A DNA stretch of 64,000 nucleotides from Auriscalpium vulgare (GCA_019915015.1 JAHBBC010000011.1:1426001-1490000), one strand, 5' to 3'. Positions 11,738 through 24,718 are shown, counted from the first letter of the stretch. The notes: a model not told the origin generated them from the letters alone. Program-made: numbers and translations.

Positions 11738-12670
11738 CTCGTCATTGGTTGGGATATGTATCTGTGTATGTACGTTATCGAAGATGTCCCTGGGGATTTT
11801 TTGGAATAGAGCATTGCTCAAATGCCGAAATCTTGAAACTCACTCTAACGAAGATAATGCACGATGGGGTCTCATGGTGACGTAGAGATCAGCTCGACGG
11901 TAGGATGAAAGGTGTCTCAGTTGTCGTAGTGAGACAAACGGAGTCTAACGTTAGAGTAGAAGTATACAGGCTGTGTCCCTAATGCAGCTGCGTGAAAAAT
12001 CAGGAAAGAAAGGTTCATGCCAGTGGTGGCAACGGCGGAGCTCCGGGCCGGAACATAAAAGTTGAACCATTCGGTTGAACGCGCGCGGCTTCTCCATCTC
12101 TCCGCTCCTCCTCGATGAGGATGAAAGACCCGGGCTCCGTGGCTATCGAGGGTCGCCAGTCGCATGAAGGACCCGGATTGCAACAAGAAGAGATGGACGA
12201 CGGCCATCCCGGGCCCAGCAGCCGTGATCAGATAGTGAGCCGCTGTTACCTCCTCCGACCAGTCTTAATCTAGATAGTAATACCGACCCTGCTAGGCTTG
12301 CCGCTTGGCGGCTCTCACCTAAATGGTACATGACCCCGCCGGTCTCACCTGCCAGGCCAGATCTCACTCGGCGAACGCACGCGCCTCGCAATGGCCGCGA
12401 GTGCGAGCCTCACTTGGAATTGAAACCCAGGTATGTGCGACTCGCACAGGTATGCGACGGTTGAAACCATCTGATGTAAACGTCATTGCGTCATCCAAAT
12501 ACCTACACGAAGGGCACGGGCGCCGAGTGAGACGCGCTACTCGCGGCTTCGCCCTCCCGCGGGCCCCGAACTCACGAAATCATGATGTGTATGGCAACAG
12601 AAGGCTATAAGGGCAGACGTTGGGGCATTTGGGAATGCTAAACTCCAATTTCACGATCTCCCGCACTATC
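11738..12670. other. Intergenic region, no gene supported
   Basis: About 0.93 kb between the second chitinase and the SDR gene. I looked for tRNA-like boxes around 12400-12480 and found none that fold convincingly. Confidence 0.5.
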
Positions 12671-14051
12671 ATGGTTGCCTCCTGGAACAACAAGACCACC
12701 GCCGACGAAGTCGCTGAATATCTGAGCTCTGAGATCAAAGACAAGAATGGCACGTTCAATTACATGATGCTGTTTCTTGCACTTACTCTACCTCTCAGTC
12801 TTGGTGACTGGTGTGTCGCTGGGCGGCATCGGTGGTGAGGCTGCTCGTGTAGTGGCCAAGTACGGCAATTTGGTTATTTTGGGGGGCCGGAATCAAGAGA
12901 AGTGTGTATCGCGTCCGATCTCACAATCTTCTGGCTGAACGCACTCAGGTTGGATGAGACGGCCGCTTCCATCAAGGCGGAGATCCCGACCGCTAACTTG
13001 CGCACTTTGATTCTGGACTTGACCTCTCTGCCGTCGGTTGAAGCTGCGGCTGCTACGGTGAATTCATGGACTGAGCCGATCCACGTCAGTCACTCGAATC
13101 CTCTACCATGCCTTTCCGCGCTGACGTCGTCGAATATAGGTGCTCATCAATAATGCCGCCGTCCCGACTAGGAAGGAGTTGACCTTGATAGAGGGCGTTG
13201 AAGTTCAATTCCGCAGCAACTTCGTGGCTCCCTTCCTCTTCACCAACCTAATCCTGGGTCGAATCAAGGCAGCAGCCTCTGCCGACTTCTCCCCACGTAT
13301 CATCAATGTCGGTAGCTCAGCGCACCGTTTCAGCCCTGTCCGGTTGGAAGACTACAACTTCACCGATGGTTCCTACAATCAATTCGTTGGCTACGGCCAG
13401 AGCAAGACGGCCGATATCCTCTTCTCCGTCGAGCTCGCGAAGCGCCTTGCGAAGGATGGGATTCTTTCCTACTCTGTCCACCCAGGAGGTCGGATCCTTC
13501 TGCCCCGGAAACACTATCTGCGCTGATATCTGACTTAGCGGCTTGGACGCCCGGAGCCCTTGCTATGAAGCCAGAACTCATTAAACTAGGTATGTGTTCC
13601 GTAATTACCCCCTGCTCCACCCTCGTTGAATGAGCTGTGTCGGACACAGGCTTGATTGATGAGGACGGGAATGCGCTGTCGGCCAGCGTTGACGAGTTCA
13701 AGAGTCTTGGTGCGGCTGCAGCAACGTGAGCGATGACTATACGCAGGAGGTTCGATTACTCTAACACGTCGCCTGAACCGCCTCATAGTCACATTGCTGC
13801 CGCCTTCGACCCCTCTATCAAAGGTGCGGTACGGTCCACAAAGATGCCCCCAGATACTGATGATCATTTTCAGACCAATCCGGCTCGTATCTGTTCGATT
13901 GCCAGGTCCGAAAAGACCTCGTGGCTCCGCACGCCGTCGATCCTGTGAGTATCTTTCATCATAGCGGGATGTTATCTCATGCTACCCGCAGGAAACTTCT
14001 GCCAAGCTGTGGGCGCTTGCTGAGAAATTGCTCGGGAAAAACTTTGAGTAG
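12671..14051 (+). CDS. Short-chain dehydrogenase/reductase (retinol dehydrogenase-like)
   Basis: A classical SDR that uses NAD(P)(H) to oxidise or reduce an unknown alcohol/ketone. Nine exons were read: 12671-12749, 12799-12901, 12949-13084, 13140-13498, 13539-13589, 13650-13725, 13799-13823, 13874-13944 and 13992-14051. They total 960 nt, 319 residues. Motifs in order: cofactor loop VTGVSLGGIGG (TGxxxGxG), GGRN, ILDLTS, NNAAV, INVGSSAHR (catalytic Ser) and the active-site YGQSK (YxxxK), then a C-terminal WALAEKLLGKNFE typical of fungal SDRs of this group. Intron 1 (12750-12798) starts with GC instead of GT; the splice is forced by the frame running into VLVTGVSLGG. The substrate cannot be told. 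Confidence 0.9.
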
Positions 14052-14627
14052 TCGCGAGGAATTTACATTGAGACGCGTATGTATATGTGACATTAGCAGA
14101 GCCAAAGCTTGTTGAATACAAACAATACCCCCGCAATGATGTGTTGAATATTCGTCCGCGAGTCAAGGAACGACGGACATTTCCCTCGAGTCGGCAAAGT
14201 CGATCACTCGGTCTACGCCCGTATTATGCCGCACGCCTCGAAGTACAATCGGGGTATGTAGGTGACTGCGACGTTGCCCAATGCGCTTCGCCTGCCTTTG
14301 TCGCTGAAATTCAAATTCACGGCCCGCCGGGGCGCTTGGGCCGCAGGGCGCCGAACAGCGCTGGCATCTTCTCTTCCCTTGACTTCGACAGCTTGTTGGC
14401 ATCGCCCTTTCAGCAGCCAGCTTTAACGACCCAAATACCGCAGGCTGCAGCCAGCTTGCTTGATGTCAGAAATTCAGGCGATATACGACTCGATCGACAT
14501 CCGACGCAGATGGAGATGTGCGGACCGGGGCGTCATGTGAACATTGAAGGAGAACGCCCAGCATAAAACATACCATGCATGCAAGTACTCGTGTCCATCT
14601 TCCCCACCCTTGAATTCGGTCGCGAAG
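14052..14627. other. Intergenic region with promoter of the DUF1479 gene
   Basis: About 0.58 kb. The string CATAAAACATACC about 65 bp before the ATG at 14628 may act as a TATA-like element. No gene is supported. Confidence 0.4.
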
Positions 14628-16415
14628 ATGGCCGACCAGCTCGATCCTCGCATGCCTGCGCGTTTCGTTGATCTCAAGCGCACCATCGCCGCCGCCTACC
14701 CCGACTTTGAGGCGCGCATCACACGCGCATGGGCCGAGATTCTTGCCGAGCTCAATGTTGCCTCCAACACGATCGCCGCCGAGGGCCCAAACGTCCGTCG
14801 TCCCTCTATCTGCGTAAAAGTCGATGCTGACAGTAACTCGTACGTACGCAGATCATCCCGCAGGTCCAGTTCGCCGACCTCGCGAGCCTCTCTGGCGAAC
14901 AGATCGATAATATCAAGCGCCGTGGGTGCGTGGTGATAAGGGACGTCGTGGACGATGAGGAAGTCGCGGGGTGGAAGAGCTCACTGGACGAATTCGTAAA
15001 GGCAAACCCCGACGCGCCGGGTGAGTTTTGTTGACTCCACCATCTGCGTCCCTGCTAAACATCATGCAGGCCTTCCCGACGATGACAAGCAGTTTTTCCA
15101 CCTCTAGTGAGTTCGCAGCCCGCCTACACCCCCTTCGCGCCTAATGTGCCGCAAGCTGGACGAAAGCCCAGGTTCTCGCCCGTGCGCATCCCAACGTCCT
15201 CAACGCGACCACCTTTCTCAACAATCTGTACCACACCAAGGACGGAATGGCGCCGGACGGCGTCGACCTCTCCGCCCCGCTTAGCTACGCGGACCGCTTC
15301 CGCATCCGCAGGCCCGGCGTCGCGTGGGAGGTGCATCCGCCGCACATCGACGGTAAGCCTGCGGTATGGACAACTGAATCGGGTTTCTAATTTTGTGCAC
15401 AGGCGGCGCGATTGAGCGGTGGGAGGACGAGACTTTCCGCCAGTGCTTTGCGGACATTCTCAGCGGGGATTGGCGCAAGCACGATGCGTACGATTTGGAA
15501 GACCGCATCAACGCGAGGAGCTCGCTCTACGGACGCCCGGGCCAAGTACTTATGTTTGCACCCAGGCGCTGACTGAACTCAGCTGACGGTGCATCTCTTC
15601 AGGCGACCGTGTTTCGTACATATCAGGGGTGGCTTGCTCTAAGGTATGTACCCACTGTTCAACTGGTTTCTAACGGTCATTAATGCTACGTGTTCGCGCA
15701 GCCCTACTGGCCCGCGCCAGGGCACGATCCAGTTCTTCCCCGACGTCCTCCTTTCCAACGCATACCTCATCCTCCGCCCGTTCTTTTCCTACCGCGCTCC
15801 GTCCGCCCCGACACCCGCCTCTGCGCTCGAAGCAAGCAACTGGACATACGGTACGTGCTTCGGCTCTCCTTCCGATGTTGCTTCATGAACCCCTGTCAGA
15901 CATCTCGACGCCGGACTTCCCGGGCATCTTCGCCGTGAACGGCGGCTTCGCGGGGCCTCGGCCGACTGTGAAAGACCACCCGCATCTTCGGCTCGACACG
16001 ACCATGACCTCCGTGCCAGACGTCGGCGCGGGGGACATGGTCTTCTGGCACTGCGTGAGTGGCATGCTCGCCCACCCTCTCATTTCGCTCAAACTCCCCA
16101 TCAGGACCTCGTGCATTCCGTGGAAACGGTGCACACCGGCGCGCACGATTCCGCCGGTACGCCCCACCTCCTGCCTTTCTCACGCAGCGCAGCTCTGATT
16201 TCGCGCACCCAGTGATGTACATCCCCGCCGTCCCCACCACGCCGCAGAACGCTGCGTACATCGCGCGCCAGAACGCCGCGTTCGTCGCGGGCGTGACGCC
16301 GCCCGATTTTGGGTCGATGAGGCCTGAGAGCGTGTATGTGGGCACGGGCACGCCGGGGGACGTGCATGGCGCGCTGGGGAGAAGGGCCATGGGGTTCGAG
16401 GTGGAGGTCGTTTGA
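14628..16415 (+). CDS. DUF1479 family protein, putative Fe(II)/2OG-type oxygenase
   Basis: Member of the DUF1479 (YbiU-like) family, which has a cupin/jelly-roll fold resembling 2-oxoglutarate oxygenases. Starts MADQLDPRMPARFVDLKRTI. Later segments, in spliced order, include GEQIDNIKRRGCVVIRDVV, YWTKAQVLARAHPNVL, a likely metal-site HPPHIDGG (HxD), ERWEDETFRQCFADILSG, FRTYQGWLALS, GTIQFFPDVLLS, DFPGIFAVNGGF, and PDVGAGDMVFWHCDLVHSVE with the distal His. The end reads GALGRRAMGFEVEVV. About nine exons; one acceptor appears to be AAG (before CTGGACGAAAGC near 15160), needed to make YWTKAQ. The substrate is unknown. Confidence 0.88.
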
Positions 16416-16748
16416 CACCACAAATTCAACAAGTCATGTTACGTAGAAGGGCAGCGGCCCTGTGTCATTGTCAGACTCATAGCGCATTATTCCCGCTGCC
16501 GTCGTGATTTCGGGAGCAGCAAACAGCCTTTGGAGATTCGCGGTCAGTTTTGATTGTAAGCAATACATATGGCGTCGACCCCCTGTAAGGCTTGGCGTAT
16601 TGTGAGAGTCAATAGTGACACTACTTACCTCGGCCTGCGAGGATATTTGCCATTTCTGACAATGAGCAAGCAACACTCGGCCGGCAAGCGCCCGCGGCCG
16701 ACTGCGGCGCGCAGCCACAGCGGCCACTCGCCAGAACGCGCGACCATC

Positions 16749-16754
16749 TATAAG
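16749..16754 (+). promoter_or_regulatory. TATA box of the dynamin gene
   Basis: TATAAGGC stands 50 bp before the ATG at 16799. The rest of the stretch 16416-16798 contains no supported gene. Confidence 0.6.
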
Positions 16755-16798
16755 GCTCTTTCACCGTTTCCTCCACCTTCCCTACCCACAACTTAGAC

Positions 16799-19455
16799 AT
16801 GTCCACGGGATTCGGTACAGAGATCGTCTCGGTCATCAACAGGCTTCAAGATGTTTTCTCAGCCGTGGGCTCGACGTCAGCCCAGATAGACTTACCGCAG
16901 ATATGCGTGCTGGGTAGCCAGAGTAGCGGAAAGAGCAGTGTGCTTGAGGTGCGTCGCAGTTCCTCTCTGAAATCGCACGGACTTACAATGCTTTCTATGT
17001 AGAACATCGTTGGGCGGGACTTCTTACCACGAGGAACAGGTATCGTCACTCGACGACCATTGGTACATCAACAACTTGCAATGTCGCTCTCTTGCGTCGC
17101 CTGACATCTCCTTAGGTCCTGCAACTCATCCACAGACCTGCAACTACGCCCACCGCCAACGGCACAGCAAGTACGTCTCCCGCCTTTCTTGCTCATAGGC
17201 ACGTGTCCGAGCTCACTTCCCGCAGAACCCAACGGCGCTGAGGCAGCAGACCCACACGCCAACGAGAACGAGTGGGGCGAGTTCCTCCATCTGCCCGGTG
17301 AGAAGTTTTACGACTTCAACAAGATTCGTGGGGAAATCGTGCGCGACACGGAGGCCAAGACCGGGCGCAATGCAGGGATCTCGCCCCACCCGATCAATCT
17401 GCGCATCTACTCGCCCAACGTCCTCACCCTCACGCTCGTCGACTTGCCTGGCCTTACCAAGGTGCCTGTCGGAGACCAGCCGAAGGACATCGAGAAGCAG
17501 ATCAAGGACATGCTTTTGAAATACATCTCAAAGCCGGCGTGTATCATCCTCGCGGTCACCGGCGCCAACACGGACTTAGCCAACTCAGATGGTCTCAAGC
17601 TTGCACGGGAGGTGGACCCAGAGGGGACACGGACGATTGGTGTGCTCACCAAGGTGGATCTCATGTGCGTCGTGTGTCTCTTTTCTCGACCCGCGGACGC
17701 TCATTGGGTTGCAGGGACCAAGGGACAGATGTCGTAGACATTCTCGCGGGCCGCGTCATTCCTCTTCGCTTGGGCTACGTCCCAGTTGTCAATCGTGGTC
17801 AGCGTGACATTGACCAGTCGAAGCCGATCGCCGCAGCATTGGAGCACGAGCGGCAGTACTTCGAGAACCACCCCTCGTACAAGAGCAAAGCGCAATATTG
17901 CGGAACACCCTTCCTCGCGCGCAAGCTGAATATGGTGCGCAGTATCGGCAGACCCTGTTCATTGAGAGCGAGCCTGACCATCGCGCAATAGATCCTCATG
18001 CATCACATCCGCTCGACGCTCCCTGACATCAAAGCGCGCATCACGTCACAGCTCCAGAAATACAGCGCCGAGCTGGCATCTCTTGGCGGCCCGCTTGGTG
18101 ACGGCGGCTCGCAGAGCATTGTGCTCAATGTTATCACCGAGTTCACGAACGAGTTCCGCACGGTGATCGACGGCAACACAAACGACTTGTCGCTCAATGA
18201 ACTGAGCGGCGGCGCTCGTATCAGCTTCGTGTTTCACGAGCTGTACAACAACGGCATCAAGAGCATTGATCCGTTCGATCAAGTGAAGGACGGCGACATC
18301 CGGACAATCTTGTACAATTCATCGGTGGGTAGAGGGCATAGGCTGGAGCGAAGCGAAGTCGATTGCTAAGGGCATTCCTGTTTTGTAGGGTTCCACTCCT
18401 GCCCTCTTCGTCGGCACGGCCGCTTTCGAGGTTATCGTTAAGCAGCAGATCAAGCGACTAGAGGAGCCCTCGTTGAAGTGCTGCCAACTCGTCTACGATG
18501 AACTCATCCGCATTCTGGGCCAGCTGCTGGGCAAAATTGTACGTCGCTCCGTGGACCCTCCGGCGCTTTTTGATTGACAACTTGCCTCCTGACATACAGC
18601 AAGCATTCCGGCGCTATCCCGCCCTCCGCGATCGCTTCAACAGCGTCGTCGTCAACTTCTTCAAGACGTCGATGGCGCCGACGACGAAGCTCGTATCGGA
18701 CATGGTCGCCATGCAGGCGTGTTACGTGAATACTACACACCCCGACTTTTTGAATGGCCACAAGGCAATGGCGATCGTCACCGAGCGGCTCCAAAAACCC
18801 GCCACGCCCGAGCCCAAGGGTGGCAAGGTCACTGCCGCGCAGTTGAACAACAACAAGGACTTGGAGGTGGACCTCAAGAAGGAGGAGCCGAGCTTCTTCG
18901 GGAGCTTTTTCTCCGCAGCCAAGGGCGGCCAGCCCAAGAAGAAGGGTCCCCAGCCAATCGAGGCGGTACGTCCCGCCATCCTCCTCAGTGTCTGAGCATC
19001 CGAACTGACTGCCGATGTTCCTGAATGTAGCCACCATCGGTCATCCGTCCCCAGGCTGCTCTCAGCGACCGCGAAGCGCTTGAGACGGAAGTTATCAGTG
19101 CGTGGTCCCACATCCCGTTAGCCACCACTGTCTGACGCAGCCCATCGCCCACAGAGCTCCTGATCCACTCTTACTACAACATCGTCAAGCGCGAGATGAT
19201 CGACATGGTGCCCAAGGCGATCACGCTGACACTCGTGAACCACTCCAAGGAGGACCTCCAGCGCGAACTCCTACAAGAGCTCTACAAGCCCGACGTGCTT
19301 GACGAGCTGCTCAAGGAGAGCGAGTTCGTGGTGAGCCGCCGGAAAGAGGTCGTCGGCATGGTGTCTGCGCTCAACAAGGCGGAGGAGTAAGTCGCTGTTA
19401 CTATTTTTCGCGCTGTTGCTAACGTGACGACAACAGGATCGTTGCGGGCGTCTAG
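16799..19455 (+). CDS. vps1: Dynamin-like GTPase, Vps1 type
   Basis: Large GTPase for membrane fission in vacuolar/endosomal sorting and peroxisome division. The spliced product starts [20 protein letters not shown]. It carries the P-loop [12 protein letters not shown] (G1), the G2 region [36 protein letters not shown] (G3 and dynamin signature) and TKVDLMDQGTD (G4). The middle domain follows ([37 protein letters not shown]). A lysine-rich insert (about 18820-18960) and a C-terminal GED ([18 protein letters not shown]) complete it. There is no PH or proline-rich domain, which separates Vps1/DRP1-like proteins from classical dynamins; the lipid/insert region and overall order favour Vps1 over Dnm1. 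Ends EEIVAGV. About nine exons. Confidence 0.93.
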
Positions 19456-19924
19456 ATGCGTGAGCTAGATGGATTGCGCCATTACACGACAACTGGACTA
19501 GTGGTTTTCCGACTTCGTATGATTCTTGTTTTAGTACACTAATAATACCCTTTTCTGTGTGCTCTTTTATTTTATTTTGGGGTTCAAAGCGTCCTGTGTC
19601 TCATCAAGGCAGATCTTCGGCGAAGCGCTATTGTTCTTGCGCGAGGTGAGTGGTCGTTGATTCGTTGGCACTGCCTTTGTTCGCTGATCATGAGGCTTCG
19701 GTTGATCCCGCTCGACTCAGACTTCCTCTCCTCAGATCTCGGTGTCAATGCTATCGACAGCATCGCACAGTCACTTTACTTCGAATCATATCTGCTCGTG
19801 TGCCAAGCTGCACTGAAAACCATCTGAGATGCGAGGGCCACCTGAGAGTACGCTTTGTCCATCTGCTTTGTGATCACAGCTTGTGTTTCCCCTGCATGGC
19901 CATAATCCGGCCACACTCCTCAAG

Positions 19925-19931
19925 TATAAAT
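19925..19931 (+). promoter_or_regulatory. TATA box of the 20016 gene
   Basis: TATAAATGCCCGGCCC lies 91 bp before the ATG at 20016. Between 19456 and 20015 there is no supported gene. Confidence 0.6.
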
Positions 19932-20015
19932 GCCCGGCCCTGTGCTCTTCACATCGCTAACCAAGCGACTCCCCCCACTGCGAGAAATTTCGCACAATTG
20001 ACCAGCTGTCCCTTC

Positions 20016-20720
20016 ATGGCGGCACCGGTGAGCCCTACCGTCCGCTGCATCTCCGCTGACAAGCTGACGGTGTCAGGGAATATACATCACACCCTATGAC
20101 GAGGGCATCCAGAAACAACGCTCGCCTGAAGAGTACGAGCAGCTCGGCCAGGAGTCCCAGCTGGAGCACTGCGCGCGATGCCACCGCTCCTTCTACGACG
20201 TCGACAACACGCCCGCGTCCTGCATGATCCCCCACATTTTCGACGTGAGCTCCGAGACGGAGGATCCTGCCACGGGCGACAAAAAATACGTGTCCGCGTG
20301 CTGTGGCCCGTCCGTGATCCTCGTGAACGAGTATGAGACGTACAATTACGTGGCGTTGCCGGCGGGGATGTGCGTACAGGGCTATCACACGCCGGAGCAC
20401 CGCGACGTGTACTACTGTGAGGTGAACATCCTGCCGTGCAAGCTCGATTTGGTGGACGGGGACTACTACTGCAATCGGCGCGCGGTGGACGTCCTGGACG
20501 GGCATCCGAACCTTTTCGCGTGGGATGTCGATACGGACGACTACGAGGACATATGGCTCGGCGTGGGGATGGTGCTGGATCAGGGTGAGCTCGTCCTCCG
20601 GGACTCGAGGAGTTTGAAGATAGTCAAAGAGCCGGAGAAGGGTGAGTTTTTGGGGTTCTTGAGTGTTGTTTTGCGAGACGGTTGCTGACATGTCTGGTGG
20701 CAGGTATAAATGCGAAGTAA
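20016..20720 (+). CDS. Conserved hypothetical protein with Cys/His pairs
   Basis: I do not recognise this protein. Proposed exons: 20016-20027 (only 12 nt, MAAP), 20077-20641 and 20704-20720, giving 197 residues. The first intron is needed to reach GIYITPYDEGIQKQ. Visible features are CARCHRSFYDVDNTPASC with a nearby HIF and a CC pair, which could bind a metal. There is also a tyrosine- and aspartate-rich acidic body (YYCEVNILPCKLDLVDGDYY, WDVDTDDYEDIW). There is no signal peptide or membrane helix, so it is probably cytosolic or nuclear. A last intron with a GTGAGT donor adds GINAK; without it the frame stops at 20688. A long open frame on the opposite strand (20035-20691) is a shadow. Confidence 0.65.
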
Positions 20721-21404
20721 TCGATCACAGCCCAGCGTGCCGTCCGAATTTGCACTCGTGCCGATAACGGTGATGGTCGGTTTGCACTGGATGCCAGCCG
20801 CGCATGTGGACATCTAGTCACTTACCCCGTCATTCCTCAGATGTTCCAGAGTGAAGATGCCTTAATCTCGAGACATTTGTAAAACAAGATGTAGTCCAGT
20901 CGAAGTACATCACTTTCCTCACTCTCGGTCACGGAACGTACATACATAATGTCATCCCGACGCATGCTAGCCCACCGTTTTAGTTCTTTTGGAACAAAGC
21001 CAATGACTCTGAATGAGTCCGGTTTGAATGACCTCCTCCTTTGTTCACGGTCTATCTCTCCAATTTTCTCACTTTCATTCTCGGACTATGCGGTGTGCTA
21101 GCATTTCAGTGTACATACAGATCCATCAACAGATATTCGAGCATGACTGTAGCCTTCCCGAGAAGGCCAATCTACTTCAAGTGTACTCGTACTCTCATAC
21201 TGCACGGTACCATGCAACCGCGACGCCGCGTCTAAGTATGCGCCGCCTCACTTACCCTCACCCTCCCACCTTCCGAAACGCTGCCTCAACTGCTCTGCTG
21301 CGTCGTATAATATCGGTTACTGCTATCCCACAGTTAGCAATCTGATCCGAGAACCATCAGCTACCCACGCCTGCCAGTGCGCACGCACTCTTGAAGCCTA
21401 AATT
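20721..21404. other. Intergenic region, no gene supported
   Basis: About 0.68 kb with pyrimidine-rich stretches near the next start, typical of a fungal promoter. No motif-bearing open frame. Confidence 0.5.
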
Positions 21405-22781
21405 ATGGCGCCCGCAGACACACAATCGACCCTTCGCCCCTCCATGCGACGCAAATCGTCAGCGCAGAACCTTCTGTCGTCGTTCAAACCGTCTGCGCCC
21501 GCTCAGCCCATCGCAGCTCCCACCCCATCCACCTCGGGCACTTCCACACCGGCCATCCCATCCCTTTCACCGTCCCCACTACCATACGTCCCCCCCGCGA
21601 CCCCAGGACCTTCATGGACGCCCACAGCGACGCAGCCGCCGCCGCCGCCGCGCGAGTGGGACGCGCAGAGCATGCACTCGGACGGCACCACGTCGGCTCC
21701 GGCGGGCAACCAGGGCGCGTCCGTCGAGTACCTGCGCGATCTGGTGAACAAGCGCATCATCACGCTCACGTATATGCGCAATGTGCATGAGGGGTGCGTC
21801 GTGTGTGTCACAGCGTCGCCGACGGCCTGCTCATTCGCGCCAGACGGAGCCATTGGTTCCACACCATCATGATGTCGCGCGCCGAACTCGACCGCGTTTT
21901 CAACAATGCTGCCATGAAGAAGCGGTGCGTAGCTCTCCTGCTATACCCCCAGATCCTCCTCATATACCCGCACAGGACGTACCGCTTCGCGATCCTCGCC
22001 ATGTCGCTCTCCACACTCTTCGACATCTCCCAGCCGTCCGACCTCCTCCGCGCGCTCCTCGGCACCCTCACCGAGTACGAGCAGTCCAAGGAGGAGGGGG
22101 AGCGCCCCAAGATGCGCCTCTGGAAGCGGCCCACAAAACGCACCGCAGGCATGAGCGACTACTCGCTCAACATCCCCGAGACGAGCGGGGAGACCTTCCT
22201 CACCATTCCGCACATGGTGCGTTCCCGCCTCCCTCTTTCCCGACGAGCGCCACTAACGCGCATGCCCGCAGCCCTTCCCGCTCGACTACACACAGACGCT
22301 CCTCTCCCTTCTCGACATCCTCTCCGCGCTCTACGCCAAGCTCGCGAAGCTCCTCGGCCCGTCGCCTTTCCCACACGCCTCCCAGCACATGCTCGGCCTC
22401 GCGCCGCACCCCGGCGTGTCCTACCTCTTCCAGGGCGGCGCCGGCGCGTCCCAGCACGCCGACCTCTGGCACGTCGCGAACGGCGCGGGCTTCAACAGCG
22501 GCGGCATGGGCAGCCCGCCGCCGAGCTGGACGCCCGCGCTCGGCGAGCTCATGCTCAAGGTCGACAGCAAGTTCAAGGTGCGTATTTGCGTTGACCGTGC
22601 GCGCGCGCGTGTGCTGAACTGTGCCCGCTAGAAAATCACGTCGGTGCTGCTGAAGGACCTCGACGCGTTCGCGCGCAACGGGATCAAGGACGAGCTTGCG
22701 TCGCTTGACCCGCTCCTTCGGAATGTCGGCCAGCCGGGCTTCGGTGCAGGCGAAGGGCGCGCGGTTTATGATTTCGAGTAA
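21405..22781 (+). CDS. Conserved fungal protein of unknown function
   Basis: I cannot name the family. The N-terminal ~95 residues are low-complexity and Ser/Pro-rich (likely disordered). Conserved-looking helical segments follow: VEYLRDLVNKRIITLTYMRN, HEG joined by an intron to RSHWFHTIMMSRAELDRVFN, then TYRFAILAMSLSTLFDISQ and LLRALLGTLTEYEQSKEEGE. The second half has PFPLDYTQTLLSLLDILSAL, a Gly-rich loop, GELMLKVDSKFKKITSVLLK and DLDAFARNGIKDELASLDPL. Introns lie near 21793, 21925, 22215 and 22577. The stop at 22779-22781 overlaps a GTAAGT string, so a further exon cannot be excluded, but the next acceptor gives no sensible protein. It converges with TrpRS. Confidence 0.7.
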
Positions 22782-23018
22782 GTGTGGCTGTATGAATATA
22801 TGTGTATTTGTAGATTCCGAGCGCGGCGTGGATGTAGTTGTACACTCAACAGTGGAACATTTTGTCGGAGAACGACATGGACCCACTTGGCCGGCACATT
22901 GTGGCTCTGGCAACCCTCGGGCGCGATATCTATGCATTGGTTTCATTATTACAACAAACTTCCATACTACTCCGCATTTTATCATCGGAAGAACCCTGGA
23001 ATGGTCGTCTACTGAGAG

Positions 23019-24718
23019 TCAGGCTGACGGGGTTTCGACCCGCTTGCCAAACGTCGGCACAATCTTCCTCGTGGGGTCCATGAAAGCACGGACTTCGTCA
23101 TCCGATACCTTCGCTTTGCGCTGCAAACTGTCTCAACCAAACGACGAAAAAAACAGCGTTGGATAGTGACATACCTCCTGGAAGTCCTTTACAAAAGCCT
23201 GCAGCATCCCGATGCACTTCGCCTTGAGCTGCCCCGTCAGCAGGCGGCCAGCACGGTATTCCTGAGGCACACCGCGTGAGTAGTCCGTCACGCCCACTTC
23301 CTGAGAACATTGCGCACCTGCTTGATCGTCTCCAGCTCCTCGTCATCTTCCAAGAAGAAGCTGAGGTACTGGTAGCTGACGTCGACATCCGGGTTCCCGC
23401 CGAGTCGCCTGTGCTCCTCCTCCGTTTCCTGCCCCCCACTGAACCCGTGCCGATTCACCTTGTTCTTGATCATGTTCGGCGTATCGCTCATGTAGATACT
23501 CGAATTCGTGTCGGACGCACTCATTTTCGTCTGCGGGCCCTGCAGCGCGGGGAAGAACTTCGCGTACACGGTGGTCGGCTTGGGGTACTTGAGCTTCGCC
23601 GCGACATCGCGCGTGAGGCGGAAGTACGGGTCCTGATCGATGGCGGCGGGGATGAGGCATGGAATGTTGGAAACATCCCCGAAGATGTTTGGGAAGGAGT
23701 TGGAAAAGGATGGCGCGGCTTGGATGGCGCCGAAGTGGACTTTCCCGATGTTATCTCTGCGACGCATGTCAGTGTAAAAATAAATGGAGGAGCAGCCGCA
23801 CTGACGACTCGCCAAAGCCGAAGGTGGCCTTTGCTTGACTCAGTGTGATTTGACGAGAAATCTTGGAGACGTTCCTGTAGAACGCGCCACCGAGGTAGTC
23901 GTAGTCGCTGAAGATGAACGTCCTTTCGAGCTTGAAACCTACGGCGATGATGTCGCGGGCGTTCATAAAGGCGAACTTGTGGGTCTGCTCTACCTTGAGC
24001 TCATGTTTGAAGAGGAATTTCTCGTCATCTGCACGCATTGGCCATGAGCAAATGGCGCGGATGATGCGACAGATACACACACCTGTGAGTTGCACAACCA
24101 GTGGTACATCAAAGACCTCTTGTAGCCATCTAGATGTCACTTGATTAGCAGAACAAGTATTCACAGCCGATGGACGCACTTTGTGAAAACAAATGGTATC
24201 ATGTGTCCGAGATGCATGCTGTCACTACTCGGCCCTCGTCCTGTGTACAAGAAGAATGGTTTCCCCTGCTCATAACGATCCAGAATAGTGTTAAAATCCC
24301 TGGTCACGCTCATGAGACAATATTTCCCGGCTGCACTGTCTGACACGCACCGATGAGAAAAGAACATCCCTCTACGCAGCAGAATATGCGGTTTGTGCCC
24401 CGTCAGCTTCTCGAACCGCTCCAGCAGCGCCGAGTCGATACGTCGTGTGCCGAACTGATCTATGAGCTTGTCATAATCGATCGCGAGCTGCTGGCCATCG
24501 CTCGACACGGAGCCCTGCACGTCCCACGGAGTGACGATCTGTTCGTGTGCTGCAGCAGGATCCGCTGGCTTGATCGCGGGTGTGTCTGACGGCGCAGATC
24601 TGCAGCAAAAGAGGTGAGAACGAGCATTGTCCGAAGACGAGTCGACGTACTCGGAGACGGCAACGGTGGCGAGTTTGTCAGCGACGCTGGACACGCTTTC
24701 TGCAAGTTTTTCTGCCAT
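23019..24718 (-). CDS. wrs1: Cytosolic tryptophanyl-tRNA synthetase
   Basis: Class I aminoacyl-tRNA synthetase of the eukaryotic cytosolic type; it charges tRNA-Trp. The spliced product starts [20 protein letters not shown]. It has the N-terminal TPWDVQGSV motif, [20 protein letters not shown] (HIGH-type signature HLGH), [69 protein letters not shown] and the KMSAS loop ([20 protein letters not shown]). The end reads [21 protein letters not shown]. Eight or more exons with short introns. There is no WHEP domain, as expected in fungi. It shares a divergent promoter region with the F-box gene at 25238. Confidence 0.94.

Noticed and set aside
12370..12480. tRNA-like B-box sequence
   Set aside because: GGTTTCAATTCC has an extra T, and no A box or cloverleaf could be formed around it.
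20035..20691. 218-codon minus-strand open frame
   Set aside because: Shadow of the spliced plus-strand gene at 20016, whose exons, promoter and composition are better.
22777..22815. Extra 3' exon of the 21405 gene via GTAAGT
   Set aside because: The intron would be only about 38 nt and the next exon gives no conserved-looking sequence. The plain stop is simpler.
22200..22985. 261-codon minus-strand open frame
   Set aside because: Covers the 3' half of the plus-strand gene at 21405 and crosses into the TrpRS terminator. Arg/Glu-rich, no domain.
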